Assembly (NCBI GenBank): GCA_023717605.1
Contig: JAMQPH010000719.1
Span: 1 to 53,481, forward strand
Source of the DNA: Pyrinomonadaceae bacterium
GTDB lineage: Bacteria; Acidobacteriota; Blastocatellia; Pyrinomonadales; Pyrinomonadaceae
Direction: 5' to 3'
Length of the DNA stretch: 53,481 nt
The position numbers and the translations under genes were made by a program. Shown here piece by piece: positions 1 through 6,153 of the stretch; position 1 is the first letter of the stretch, and every line of letters starts with the position of its first letter. The notes under the pieces are model-generated. The model was not told where the DNA came from and did no database searches. It saw only the letters and a list, made by a program, of their open reading frames with translations.

Positions 1-813
1 CCGTCCCCCCGTCTCCTTGTCCTTCGTCTCGGATTGAAATACGTAAAAGGTCTTAGCGAATCCTCGGGGCAAGCCATTGAACGCGAAAGAAAAGCCAGTC
101 CTTTCGTGAGCTTTGATGACTTGCGCAATCGCGTACCCGAACTGCGAAAAGACGAATTGCGCAAGCTGGCGTCGGTGGGCGCGCTGAATTTCATCCAGGA
201 AAGTTCAATGTCCAATGTCCAACGTCCAAAGTCAAAAACACGGACAGCAAAACAGACGTTGGATGTTGGACGTGGGACTTTGGACAAAGGAACAAATCGC
301 CGCGACGCTCTTTGGCAAGTAGAACGTGTAGCTCGGCCAGCCGGTCCCCTGTACCGGGAGCTGCATGAGGCTGACGGTAAGTCGCCTCTGGCCCCCATGA
401 CTTTACCGGAAAAGCTGGATGCGGACTTTCGCGGCACCGGGTTAACAATCGGACGTCATCCAGTTGCCCACCATCGGAGTGAATTAAATAAGCTGGGAGC
501 TTCGCGCGCGATCGATATTGCCTTGATGCGTAATGGCAGCACAGTGCGTGTTGCCGGCTGGGTCATTGTTCGTCAGCGCCCGGGCACGGCAAAAGGATTT
601 GTTTTTCTAACTCTGGAGGACGAAACGGGTGTTGCCAACATCATCATCACGCCGCAGCTTTTTAGTAAGAACCGCCTGGTATTGGTGGACCACCCGTTTC
701 TTTTAATCGAGGGCACTCTGCAGAACCAGGACCGCGTCGTTTCAGTCAAAGCAAAGCGCGTTAGGCCACTTTCCTTCAAAGTTGCCGCCACTCCTTCGCA
801 TGACTTTCATTGA
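1..813 (+). CDS. dnaE2: Error-prone DNA polymerase DnaE2, C-terminal part (5' end outside window)
   Basis: The reading frame is open from base 1, so the true start lies upstream. The visible part is the helix-hairpin-helix end (LGLKYVKGLSE) and the C-terminal OB-fold region, with the typical block RRDALWQVERVARPAGPLY and the terminal strand-rich part (VRVAGWVIVRQRPGTAKGF, FVFLTLEDETGVANIII). DnaE2 is the alpha-subunit-like polymerase of the ImuA/ImuB/DnaE2 damage-induced mutagenesis system; the partner genes would lie upstream if the usual cassette is present. Odd feature: between GALNFI and RRDALWQVE there are about 30 extra residues, encoded by an imperfect palindrome made of GTCCAA-type repeats and read through in frame. 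Family identity is firm; the role of the insertion is unknown. Confidence 0.9.
   Translation, partial: PSPRLLVLRLGLKYVKGLSESSGQAIERERKASPFVSFDDLRNRVPELRKDELRKLASVGALNFIQESSMSNVQRPKSKTRTAKQTLDVGRGTLDKGTNRRDALWQVERVARPAGPLYRELHEADGKSPLAPMTLPEKLDADFRGTGLTIGRHPVAHHRSELNKLGASRAIDIALMRNGSTVRVAGWVIVRQRPGTAKGFVFLTLEDETGVANIIITPQLFSKNRLVLVDHPFLLIEGTLQNQDRVVSVKAKRVRPLSFKVAATPSHDFH
208..285. repeat. In-frame imperfect palindrome of GTCCAA motifs inside dnaE2
   Basis: The left arm (about 211-233) is built of GTCCAA/GTCCAAC units. The right arm (about 256-285) carries the reverse complements (TTGGAC, GTTGGA). The spacer is about 22 bases. It falls between conserved DnaE2 blocks and keeps the frame open. 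It looks like a dispersed palindromic element tolerated in a surface loop, as known for Rickettsia palindromic elements. The mobility interpretation is inference. Confidence 0.7.
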
Positions 814-1046
814 AGCGCCCGCACGATTGTCAGGAAATGTTGACTTCAACCATTGAAGGTATAAACTCGCCGCAATCTTAGCCGGGTCAGAAGTGCGGCG
901 CGACGAGGCGAAACCAAGACTTAGGCGAAGTCCGCAATTTTCGAGAAGCCGCAATCCATCTAATTCAGTAGCGTTCGACTGAAAAGCGTGCGCGAACTTG
1001 CGTCCTTGATCTTCAGACTTCAATAACCCCCCCAAGGAGAAGACAC

Positions 1047-1487
1047 ATGAAGATAAACTATCCGGCAGTGCTCGTGGCTGGGATTCTGCACTGGATCCTC
1101 GGGGCCGTCTGGTACGGCATATTCTCAAACAAATTTGTGGAGCTAATGGCGTGGACACCTCAGCAACTCACCGAGATGGAGAGCAAAAGTAATACGAAAG
1201 AGCTTGCACTGGCCTTTCTTTCATCCCTGGTGCTGGTCTACGTGCTTGCCCATGTCGTGCAGTATACGAAGGCTAGCAACCTGGTTGGTGGTCTTCAGAC
1301 AGCATTCTGGCTTTGGCTGGGCTTTATCGCCACGACACAGCTGGCCACAGTGATTTTTGAGGGGCGCAAGCCCGGTCTGTATCTTTTGAATATCGGCTAC
1401 CAGCTTATCGCTTGTTTGGTTGCCGGAGCACTTTTGGCGATATGGAAACCGCGAACCGCTCCGGCCGCTGCCTCTCAGCCCGCTTGA
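1047..1487 (+). CDS. DUF1761 family small integral membrane protein
   Basis: A 146-residue protein with about four hydrophobic segments. It starts MKINYPAVLVAGILHWILGA and has the WYGIFSNKF stretch typical of DUF1761 proteins, with a C-terminal helix (LIACLVAGALLAIW) before an Ala/Pro tail. The start is well supported: AAGGAG lies about 8 bases before the ATG. The gene stands alone between dnaE2 and a hypothetical gene on the same strand. The molecular function of DUF1761 is not known; nothing in the sequence suggests a transporter motif or catalytic residues. Confidence 0.8.
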   Translation: MKINYPAVLVAGILHWILGAVWYGIFSNKFVELMAWTPQQLTEMESKSNTKELALAFLSSLVLVYVLAHVVQYTKASNLVGGLQTAFWLWLGFIATTQLATVIFEGRKPGLYLLNIGYQLIACLVAGALLAIWKPRTAPAAASQPA

Positions 1488-1513
1488 ACTTACCAAGAGT
1501 CGAATTTACATAA

Positions 1514-1551
1514 GCGGCCTCTCACTTTCGCTGCGGGGCCGCAAGTTATTC
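1514..1551 (+). terminator. Weak hairpin, possible terminator of the DUF1761 gene
   Basis: A six-base GC stem (GCGGCC / GGCCGC) with a 17-base loop is followed by a modestly T-rich run (AAGTTATTCTT). It sits 27 bases after the stop. The short stem and broken T-tract make it uncertain. Confidence 0.35.
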
Positions 1552-1618
1552 TTGACCACCGGCAGCTTACGATAAAGACCCTTGAAAGAAGACGGGAATG
1601 AAGTAAACTTCGGTCGAA

Positions 1619-2314
1619 ATGTCGAAGTCGATCATCGGCGAGCAACTATGGGCCGAGATGACCGAGGTCCAGAAGGCTGAAGCTGTCCGTAGGGGTAGCG
1701 CAACTTTAAAACAACTGACTGAAGGCTTGCTGGATGGTTCAGATGAACTGCGCAATGCCTGCCGAGAATGCCTCGCTCATATCGATCCCTCCCTTGAAGA
1801 CAGTTACCGCGAAACCGCTGCCGGGCATAACCCTTTTGAAAAAACTAAGCGCAGATTCGACAAAGTCATAAAGAAACGAAGCTCCTTAAAGAAGAAAAAG
1901 AAAGTTCTCAACTCGAGGAAGCCGAAGCCTCGATTCGGCTTGCCCGACGGTTTTAGTCCGCGTTTGCAAAGGTCCGGAAGAAGCGTTCTACTTGAAGACA
2001 ATGTCTATAGTCTTCCCAGCGGGCAAGAGTTAATACCCAAATATCCAACCGGAACGCTGGGCAAGCCTCGCCACCTGTATGCGCTATTGACCGTTGAACA
2101 AATCGAACGTGGCCGCCGCGGGTCTGTCTATGTTCACACCGATGGGCGAATTTTCGACTACAGTGTGGACAACGCAGATCCGTCACGTGACATGTTCGAC
2201 ACCGGGTACACTATTTATGATTTGGAACGGACCGGAAGATATGCGCCGAATGTTGAGTCAAAGAAGGGACGAAACGAAGATCTAAAACCGCGGAGACTGG
2301 CCCATGCTGGATGA
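1619..2314 (+). CDS. Hypothetical basic protein
   Basis: A 231-residue protein that I do not recognise. The N-terminal half (about 1-75) is charged and helical with a Cys pair (NACRECL). Residues about 76-105 form a Lys/Arg-rich linker with a run of lysines (SLKKKKK). The C-terminal half is mixed alpha/beta with the conserved-looking stretch RGSVYVHTDGRIFDYSVDN. There is no signal peptide or membrane segment. No clear Shine-Dalgarno precedes the ATG, but the open frame is long and has normal codon usage. The basic linker could bind nucleic acid; that is speculation. Confidence 0.6.
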   Translation: MSKSIIGEQLWAEMTEVQKAEAVRRGSATLKQLTEGLLDGSDELRNACRECLAHIDPSLEDSYRETAAGHNPFEKTKRRFDKVIKKRSSLKKKKKVLNSRKPKPRFGLPDGFSPRLQRSGRSVLLEDNVYSLPSGQELIPKYPTGTLGKPRHLYALLTVEQIERGRRGSVYVHTDGRIFDYSVDNADPSRDMFDTGYTIYDLERTGRYAPNVESKKGRNEDLKPRRLAHAG

Positions 2315-2360
2315 GGAAATTAGATTTGTAGAAAGCCAAACTGGTGATCAGGTTTTCAGG

Positions 2361-2852
2361 CTAGGCTGATTTAACGACTTGTTTGGCTGGAGACTCGATT
2401 AAGCCCTGGACCACCTGCGCTACTTGTGAGAGTGGTTTTGGCTTTCTCAGAAATGCGTCAGCACCGCAGCGCCTGGCTTCATCTTCCATCTCAGTGGAAC
2501 CGTAGGCCGTGAGCACTATGATTCGCGTTTCGGGATGACGCTCGTGAGCCAATCTAATAATGTTGAGTCCGTCCGGATTGCGAGTTGTGCCCAACCTCAA
2601 GTCCTGGATGATGACCCGGTATTCAGTGCTTTCGATCAGCTTTTCAGCTTCTTCAGTTTCTCTGGCCGTATCAACATTGAATCCATGCAGCGAGAAATAC
2701 TCGCTCATGGAGAAGCAGATCGATTCCTCGTCGTCAATAATCAGGAGGCGGGGTGTCCGCGGCTCCACTTCACGGGGGTTGCCTTGGATGCCGAGCATAC
2801 GCTTTAAACGTCCTGACACTTTTCTTAAATGTCCAAATCGAGTTTGCTTCAC
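2361..2852 (-). CDS. Stand-alone response regulator receiver protein
   Basis: A 163-residue CheY-like receiver with a short N-terminal extension. The acidic pair is D40/D41, the phospho-acceptor D84 (VIIQDLRLG), the switch Thr T115 (VLTAYGS) and the conserved Lys K137 (LRKPKP). There is no output domain, so it probably works through protein contacts or phosphotransfer. The longest frame uses a GTG at 2852 without a visible ribosome site; an ATG 18 codons in (2798), preceded by AGGACG, is an equally plausible start. It is the last gene of a minus-strand run that also contains the PEP-CTERM gene and the NtrC/kinase pair, so it may belong to that signalling circuit. Confidence 0.85.
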   Translation of the reverse strand: MKQTRFGHLRKVSGRLKRMLGIQGNPREVEPRTPRLLIIDDEESICFSMSEYFSLHGFNVDTARETEEAEKLIESTEYRVIIQDLRLGTTRNPDGLNIIRLAHERHPETRIIVLTAYGSTEMEDEARRCGADAFLRKPKPLSQVAQVVQGLIESPAKQVVKSA

Positions 2853-3012
2853 GAGCGTTATCGGGAAACGATCGATGACGCAATTACGAAATCTGCGTCG
2901 ATTCGAGTTAGCTCCAGACAGTGCAGAATGACGTAACCTACCCCGAGAGATCTTGATTCATTTCTCGGCGAAGGTTCCACCCTGGCAACCAACTACACCC
3001 CTGGCACGAAGG

Positions 3013-3330
3013 TTAGTTCAAATGCGAAACCCGGTTGTGGTAAGAGAGGATCCCTGAGTATTTTGATCCTTCATAATAGTCTTTCAGCTTTCCCCTAAGC
3101 AGTGCTTCAGCCAGCCGGCGAAGGTTCGCCGGCATCTCTGCGGCTTCATGTTCTTCTGTGGTGGGACTGTATGCGGAAAGAAAACTCCGTTCGGCTGCGC
3201 AAAATTCGCAGCCAGCAATATGACGAACCATCTGATCCGATTTACCGCGAGGAAGTCTGCGACTAGAAATATCTTCTGTTGATGGACAGGCGCGCGTCTT
3301 GGTAAAAGCATTTGCTCTTATGGCACTCAT
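3013..3330 (-). CDS. Small putative zinc-binding (anti-sigma-like) protein
   Basis: A 105-residue cytoplasmic protein with an H-x3-C-x2-C arrangement (HIAGCEFCAAE), the core of zinc-finger anti-sigma domains. A helical C-terminal half follows (LRRLAEALLRGKLKDYYEG). It lacks a transmembrane segment and lies next to no sigma factor gene, so an anti-sigma role is only suggested. The start is supported by GGAG seven bases before the ATG. It lies downstream of the 70-residue gene and the PEP-CTERM gene on the same strand and may be co-transcribed with them. Confidence 0.55.
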   Translation of the reverse strand: MSAIRANAFTKTRACPSTEDISSRRLPRGKSDQMVRHIAGCEFCAAERSFLSAYSPTTEEHEAAEMPANLRRLAEALLRGKLKDYYEGSKYSGILSYHNRVSHLN

Positions 3331-3423
3331 CTTTCAACTCCCTACAAAAACGCGTCAGCATTTCGATGAGGCCAGTCCAAAACAAGAGCTAAGGGTAGAA
3401 TGGCTTACTGCCCGGCCCAGATG

Positions 3424-3636
3424 CTATATCGCTATAGCAGCCCGCACATTGGGCCTTTGCGGGATCAGCAGTTGGGCTTTACCTGCCCCAGAGGGAGAAG
3501 GAGGCTTGGTGATTATGTATAGCAAGACTTCACAGACCTCACGTGTGCCTGTCCCTATCGTATTCCCCTTCTCATCCTGCAGGGCATAAATCTTGCCATT
3601 GAGATCTAAAGGAAGAATCATTGGCTTCGTGTGCAT
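3424..3636 (-). CDS. Small hypothetical protein
   Basis: A 70-residue protein not recognised from family knowledge. The N-terminal half looks like a compact beta-rich fold (MILPLDLNGKIYALQDEKGN), with a Pro/Ser-rich middle and a short hydrophobic end. A good ribosome site (AAGGACA) precedes the ATG, which argues that it is real. It lies between the PEP-CTERM gene and the zinc-binding small gene. A strong hairpin occupies the gap to the PEP-CTERM stop codon. Confidence 0.45.
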   Translation of the reverse strand: MHTKPMILPLDLNGKIYALQDEKGNTIGTGTREVCEVLLYIITKPPSPSGAGKAQLLIPQRPNVRAAIAI

Positions 3637-3649
3637 AAACTTGTCCTTA

Positions 3650-3677
3650 ACCGCCCATGACCCCGGTCACGGGCGGT
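3650..3677 (-). terminator. Near-perfect 28-nt hairpin between the PEP-CTERM gene and the next gene
   Basis: The arms ACCGCCC and GGGCGGT, with an inner TGACC / GGTCA stem, pair almost completely. It starts about 44 bases after the PEP-CTERM stop on the minus strand. No T-run follows and the ribosome site of the next gene begins right after it. It is therefore more likely a partial terminator or RNA-stability element than a full stop. Confidence 0.45.
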
Positions 3678-3720
3678 CAGCACTTTCATTCGCTATGCGT
3701 ACCTTGGACTACAGTTACCC

Positions 3721-4356
3721 TTAGCCCTGGTTGCGCGCTCTGAGCTTTCGGCGCACAGCCCCAGCCACACCGGCAAGACCAGTTCCCAGGAGCAGCATGC
3801 TGGCTGGCTCTGGAACAACAGTTGTAGGAGTTGTAATCCGGGATTGAATCGAAGTGACTCCGTTGTTTGTGGACGGAGGTACCAGGTTCAACGGGTTTTG
3901 AGTTACATCGTACTGCACGCCGTTGATGTTGACCCCGGTTACCATAAAGGCAATCACTCCAGTACTACTGTTCTGACTGATCGTCCCCGTGAGAGTTCCT
4001 GAGAAGTCGTCAAATCCCGCGCTTGGGACAGTCTGGGTTACCCGCAGAGCGAAGGTAGTACCGGCAGTAATGGCGGCACCTGTACCCATAGTCGCAGTCT
4101 GAATCTCGCCGAGACTGGCAAAGGTAAAGCCTGCTGGGCTGGTGTCCACCATTGAGTTTGTGACACCCGTAAATGTCAGACTCAACTGGTTACCCATGCC
4201 GCCAAAAACAATGGCGTTCGGGCTTGAAAATGCACCGCCGTTGAACGACGCAGTAGTGCTAAACGTTACCGGATCTGCTTTTGCCGCCGCTGCTGCAAAG
4301 ACCATCAGTCCAGCAACCAGAGCAGTCATAAGCGAGGTCCTAAGAAGATTCTTCAT
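3721..4356 (-). CDS. PEP-CTERM sorting-signal surface protein
   Basis: A 211-residue secreted protein. Residues 1-27 form a signal peptide (hydrophobic core ALVAGLMVFAAAAAKA). The mature part is Ser/Thr/Gly-rich and beta-structured. The C-terminus is a textbook PEP-CTERM signal: VVPEPASMLLLGTGL, a short membrane helix and a basic tail (RRKLRAR). Such proteins are processed by an exosortase/archaeosortase and exported to the surface or the exopolysaccharide; no exosortase gene is in this window. The ribosome site is strong (AGGAGG, about 7 bases). A sigma-54-type promoter about 325 bases upstream and an adjacent NtrC-type activator suggest sigma-54 control, as known for the PrsK/PrsR-regulated PEP-CTERM genes. 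Confidence 0.9.
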   Translation of the reverse strand: MKNLLRTSLMTALVAGLMVFAAAAAKADPVTFSTTASFNGGAFSSPNAIVFGGMGNQLSLTFTGVTNSMVDTSPAGFTFASLGEIQTATMGTGAAITAGTTFALRVTQTVPSAGFDDFSGTLTGTISQNSSTGVIAFMVTGVNINGVQYDVTQNPLNLVPPSTNNGVTSIQSRITTPTTVVPEPASMLLLGTGLAGVAGAVRRKLRARNQG

Positions 4357-4427
4357 TTGAAATTCCTCCTACCCTTGTTAAAGAACTCCCCAAAATCTTG
4401 AGTTCCGATTGTTAACACTCCTGTGGG

Positions 4428-4493
4428 CTCATCGGGAGCCCTTCAGTTCATCCCTAAACTCTCATCGGGAGCCCTTCAGTTCATCCCTAAACT
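4428..4493. repeat. Perfect 33-bp tandem duplication in the PEP-CTERM leader
   Basis: Two identical, directly adjacent 33-base units (4428-4460 and 4461-4493) lie 72-137 bases upstream of the PEP-CTERM start, inside its predicted 5' untranslated leader. On the transcript each unit carries AGGGAT and can pair GGGA with TCCC around a short loop. The perfect identity suggests recent duplication. Confidence 0.9.
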
Positions 4494-4680
4494 TTGGGAA
4501 AGAGTTGTCGGCAGACTCCCGAGCGAAACTCTTTACTACTGGGCTTCATGCTCGGGTTGTACTTACCTGGCTAAAGGCTGGGGTCTGGAGAGCTTGCGGG
4601 GCAAGTGCAGGCTCATCGCAGTTCCAGCTTGCCCTCGAATCAATCCGAGGGCGACGTGTAGATTGGCACACCGTCTGTTT

Positions 4681-4696
4681 AGCAAACGTTGGGCCA
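4681..4696 (-). promoter_or_regulatory. Sigma-54 (RpoN) -24/-12 promoter for the PEP-CTERM gene
   Basis: Read on the minus strand the sequence is TGGCCC-AACGT-TTGCT. It matches the consensus TGGCAC-N5-TTGCW at 10 of 11 defined positions, with exact GG-N10-GC spacing. It points at the PEP-CTERM gene and gives a leader of roughly 310 bases. It lies directly behind the gene for a sigma-54 activator. Confidence 0.7.
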
Positions 4697-4765
4697 CAGA
4701 CATTCATCATCATGGATCATGGAAAACCTTGATTCTATTACCTCTTTGGGCCTGAGTATCGGAAC

Positions 4766-4786
4766 TCTCAGACCGAAAATCTGAGA
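4766..4786. promoter_or_regulatory. Inverted repeat, candidate activator-binding site upstream of the sigma-54 promoter
   Basis: TCTCAGA-N7-TCTGAGA is a perfect 7-bp inverted repeat about 70-90 bases upstream of the -24 element, the distance expected for an enhancer-binding protein site. It also lies just after the stop of the NtrC-type gene, so a weak terminator is the alternative; no T-run follows. Confidence 0.4.
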
Positions 4787-4800
4787 TTCAGACTTGGATT

Positions 4801-6153
4801 CTAGACTCTGGACGAGCTGAGCTGGTATTTCTTAATCTTCTGATAAAGCGAGCTTCGGGGAATGCCCAGTCGTGACGCTGCCTTCTCCACCCGCCCTTGC
4901 TCCTCGAGCAACACTCGTTCGATATGCTGCTTCTCGAGTTCGTCGAGGGTCAGATTCGAGTCGAGGTAAGAAGCCCGGCGCTTAGAATGGCCATCGAAGT
5001 GAAGGTCCTGAAAGCGTATGTTCTTCTGTTCACTCAGTAATACTGCGCGTTCTATTACGTTGCGGAGTTCTCTCACATTGCCGGGCCAGGAGTACGCTTG
5101 CAACGCTTTGATCGAATCCGGCTCGAGCTGAATCTCGCCCCGGCCGAGATCGGTAGCCAGTTTGTCGAGAAGATAGTTGGCCATGATCGGGATGTCTTCG
5201 ATTCGCTCTCGTAATGATGGAAAGGCAAGCGGTATCGTGCTGACCCGAAAGTAGAGATCATCTCGAAATGTTTTGTCTCGCACCAATTGGCCGATATCCT
5301 GATGGGTCGCAGCAATCAGGCGAACATCAACTTGCCTATCTCTGACATCTCCTACTCTGCGGAAGCGATTGTCTTCAAGCACCTTCAGCAGCTTCGGTTG
5401 GATCTGAAGATCGACGTCACCAATCTCGTCGAGGAAGATCGTCCCCCGATGAGCCACCTCAAACAGACCCTGTTTCGAAGCCGTGGCGCTGGTGAACGCC
5501 CCTTTTTCGTGGCCGAATAGCTCAGTTTCCAACAACTCCCGCGACAAGCCCGCGCAATTAAGATCTACGAACGCCTCCTCGCCTCGGGGACTATTATCGT
5601 GCAGCCACCGTGCGAGCACGCCTTTGCCGGTACCCGTCTCGCCGAGAATTAGGACCGGGCTTTCCGTGGCCAAAACTCTCTTTGCCTGCTCCGCGAGAGC
5701 GCGAATGCTTGAGCTCACTCCAATGAATGGGTTAATCGCGCGGCGCACCTGACGAGATCTGCTGGCGAGTTGTTTGTGACGGTTCCGTTGATTCTCCAAA
5801 AGGCGCTTAAGAATAACCATCAGGGCCGGCAACTCCAGGGGCTTGGTAAGAAATTGCTCCGCACCCTCCTTAATCGCCCTAACTGCGAGGTCGATAGAAC
5901 CGTGGGCCGTCAGAATAAGCAGGGGAATATCCGGATTGATTTCTTTGAGGCGTGGGAGAAGGTCCAGAGCCGTACCATCTGGAAGCATGTAGTCGGCGAT
6001 GACAATATCGGGACGCGATGTTCTAAATGTTTCCTGCGCTTCCCGGCAACTCTCGGCTTCGTCAATCTCATAGCCTTGAAGCTCAAGAAAATCTCGGATT
6101 CCGAAGCGCAACCCGGGCTCATCATCCACAATCAGAATCCGATTTCTAGACAT
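4801..6153 (-). CDS. NtrC-family sigma-54-dependent response regulator (PrsR-like)
   Basis: A 450-residue protein in three parts. The receiver is at about 4-118 (phospho-acceptor D54, T83, K104). The AAA+ domain is at about 142-375, with Walker A GETGTGKG at 171-178 and Walker B FLDEIG at 240-245. A C-terminal Fis-type HTH is at about 405-445 (RVEKAASRLGIPRSSLYQKI). The sigma-54 contact loop reads GAFTSA rather than GAFTGA; the key Phe and Thr are kept. The start codon overlaps the end of the kinase gene by 8 bases, so the two are translationally coupled. Its position directly upstream of a sigma-54 promoter for a PEP-CTERM gene supports a PrsR-like role; the exact target set is inferred. Confidence 0.9.
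   Translation of the reverse strand: MSRNRILIVDDEPGLRFGIRDFLELQGYEIDEAESCREAQETFRTSRPDIVIADYMLPDGTALDLLPRLKEINPDIPLLILTAHGSIDLAVRAIKEGAEQFLTKPLELPALMVILKRLLENQRNRHKQLASRSRQVRRAINPFIGVSSSIRALAEQAKRVLATESPVLILGETGTGKGVLARWLHDNSPRGEEAFVDLNCAGLSRELLETELFGHEKGAFTSATASKQGLFEVAHRGTIFLDEIGDVDLQIQPKLLKVLEDNRFRRVGDVRDRQVDVRLIAATHQDIGQLVRDKTFRDDLYFRVSTIPLAFPSLRERIEDIPIMANYLLDKLATDLGRGEIQLEPDSIKALQAYSWPGNVRELRNVIERAVLLSEQKNIRFQDLHFDGHSKRRASYLDSNLTLDELEKQHIERVLLEEQGRVEKAASRLGIPRSSLYQKIKKYQLSSSRV

Noticed and set aside
3319-3334. TGGCAC-TCATC-TTTCA on the plus strand as a second sigma-54 promoter
   Set aside because: The -12 GC is missing and it points away from the minus-strand genes into no plus-strand gene.
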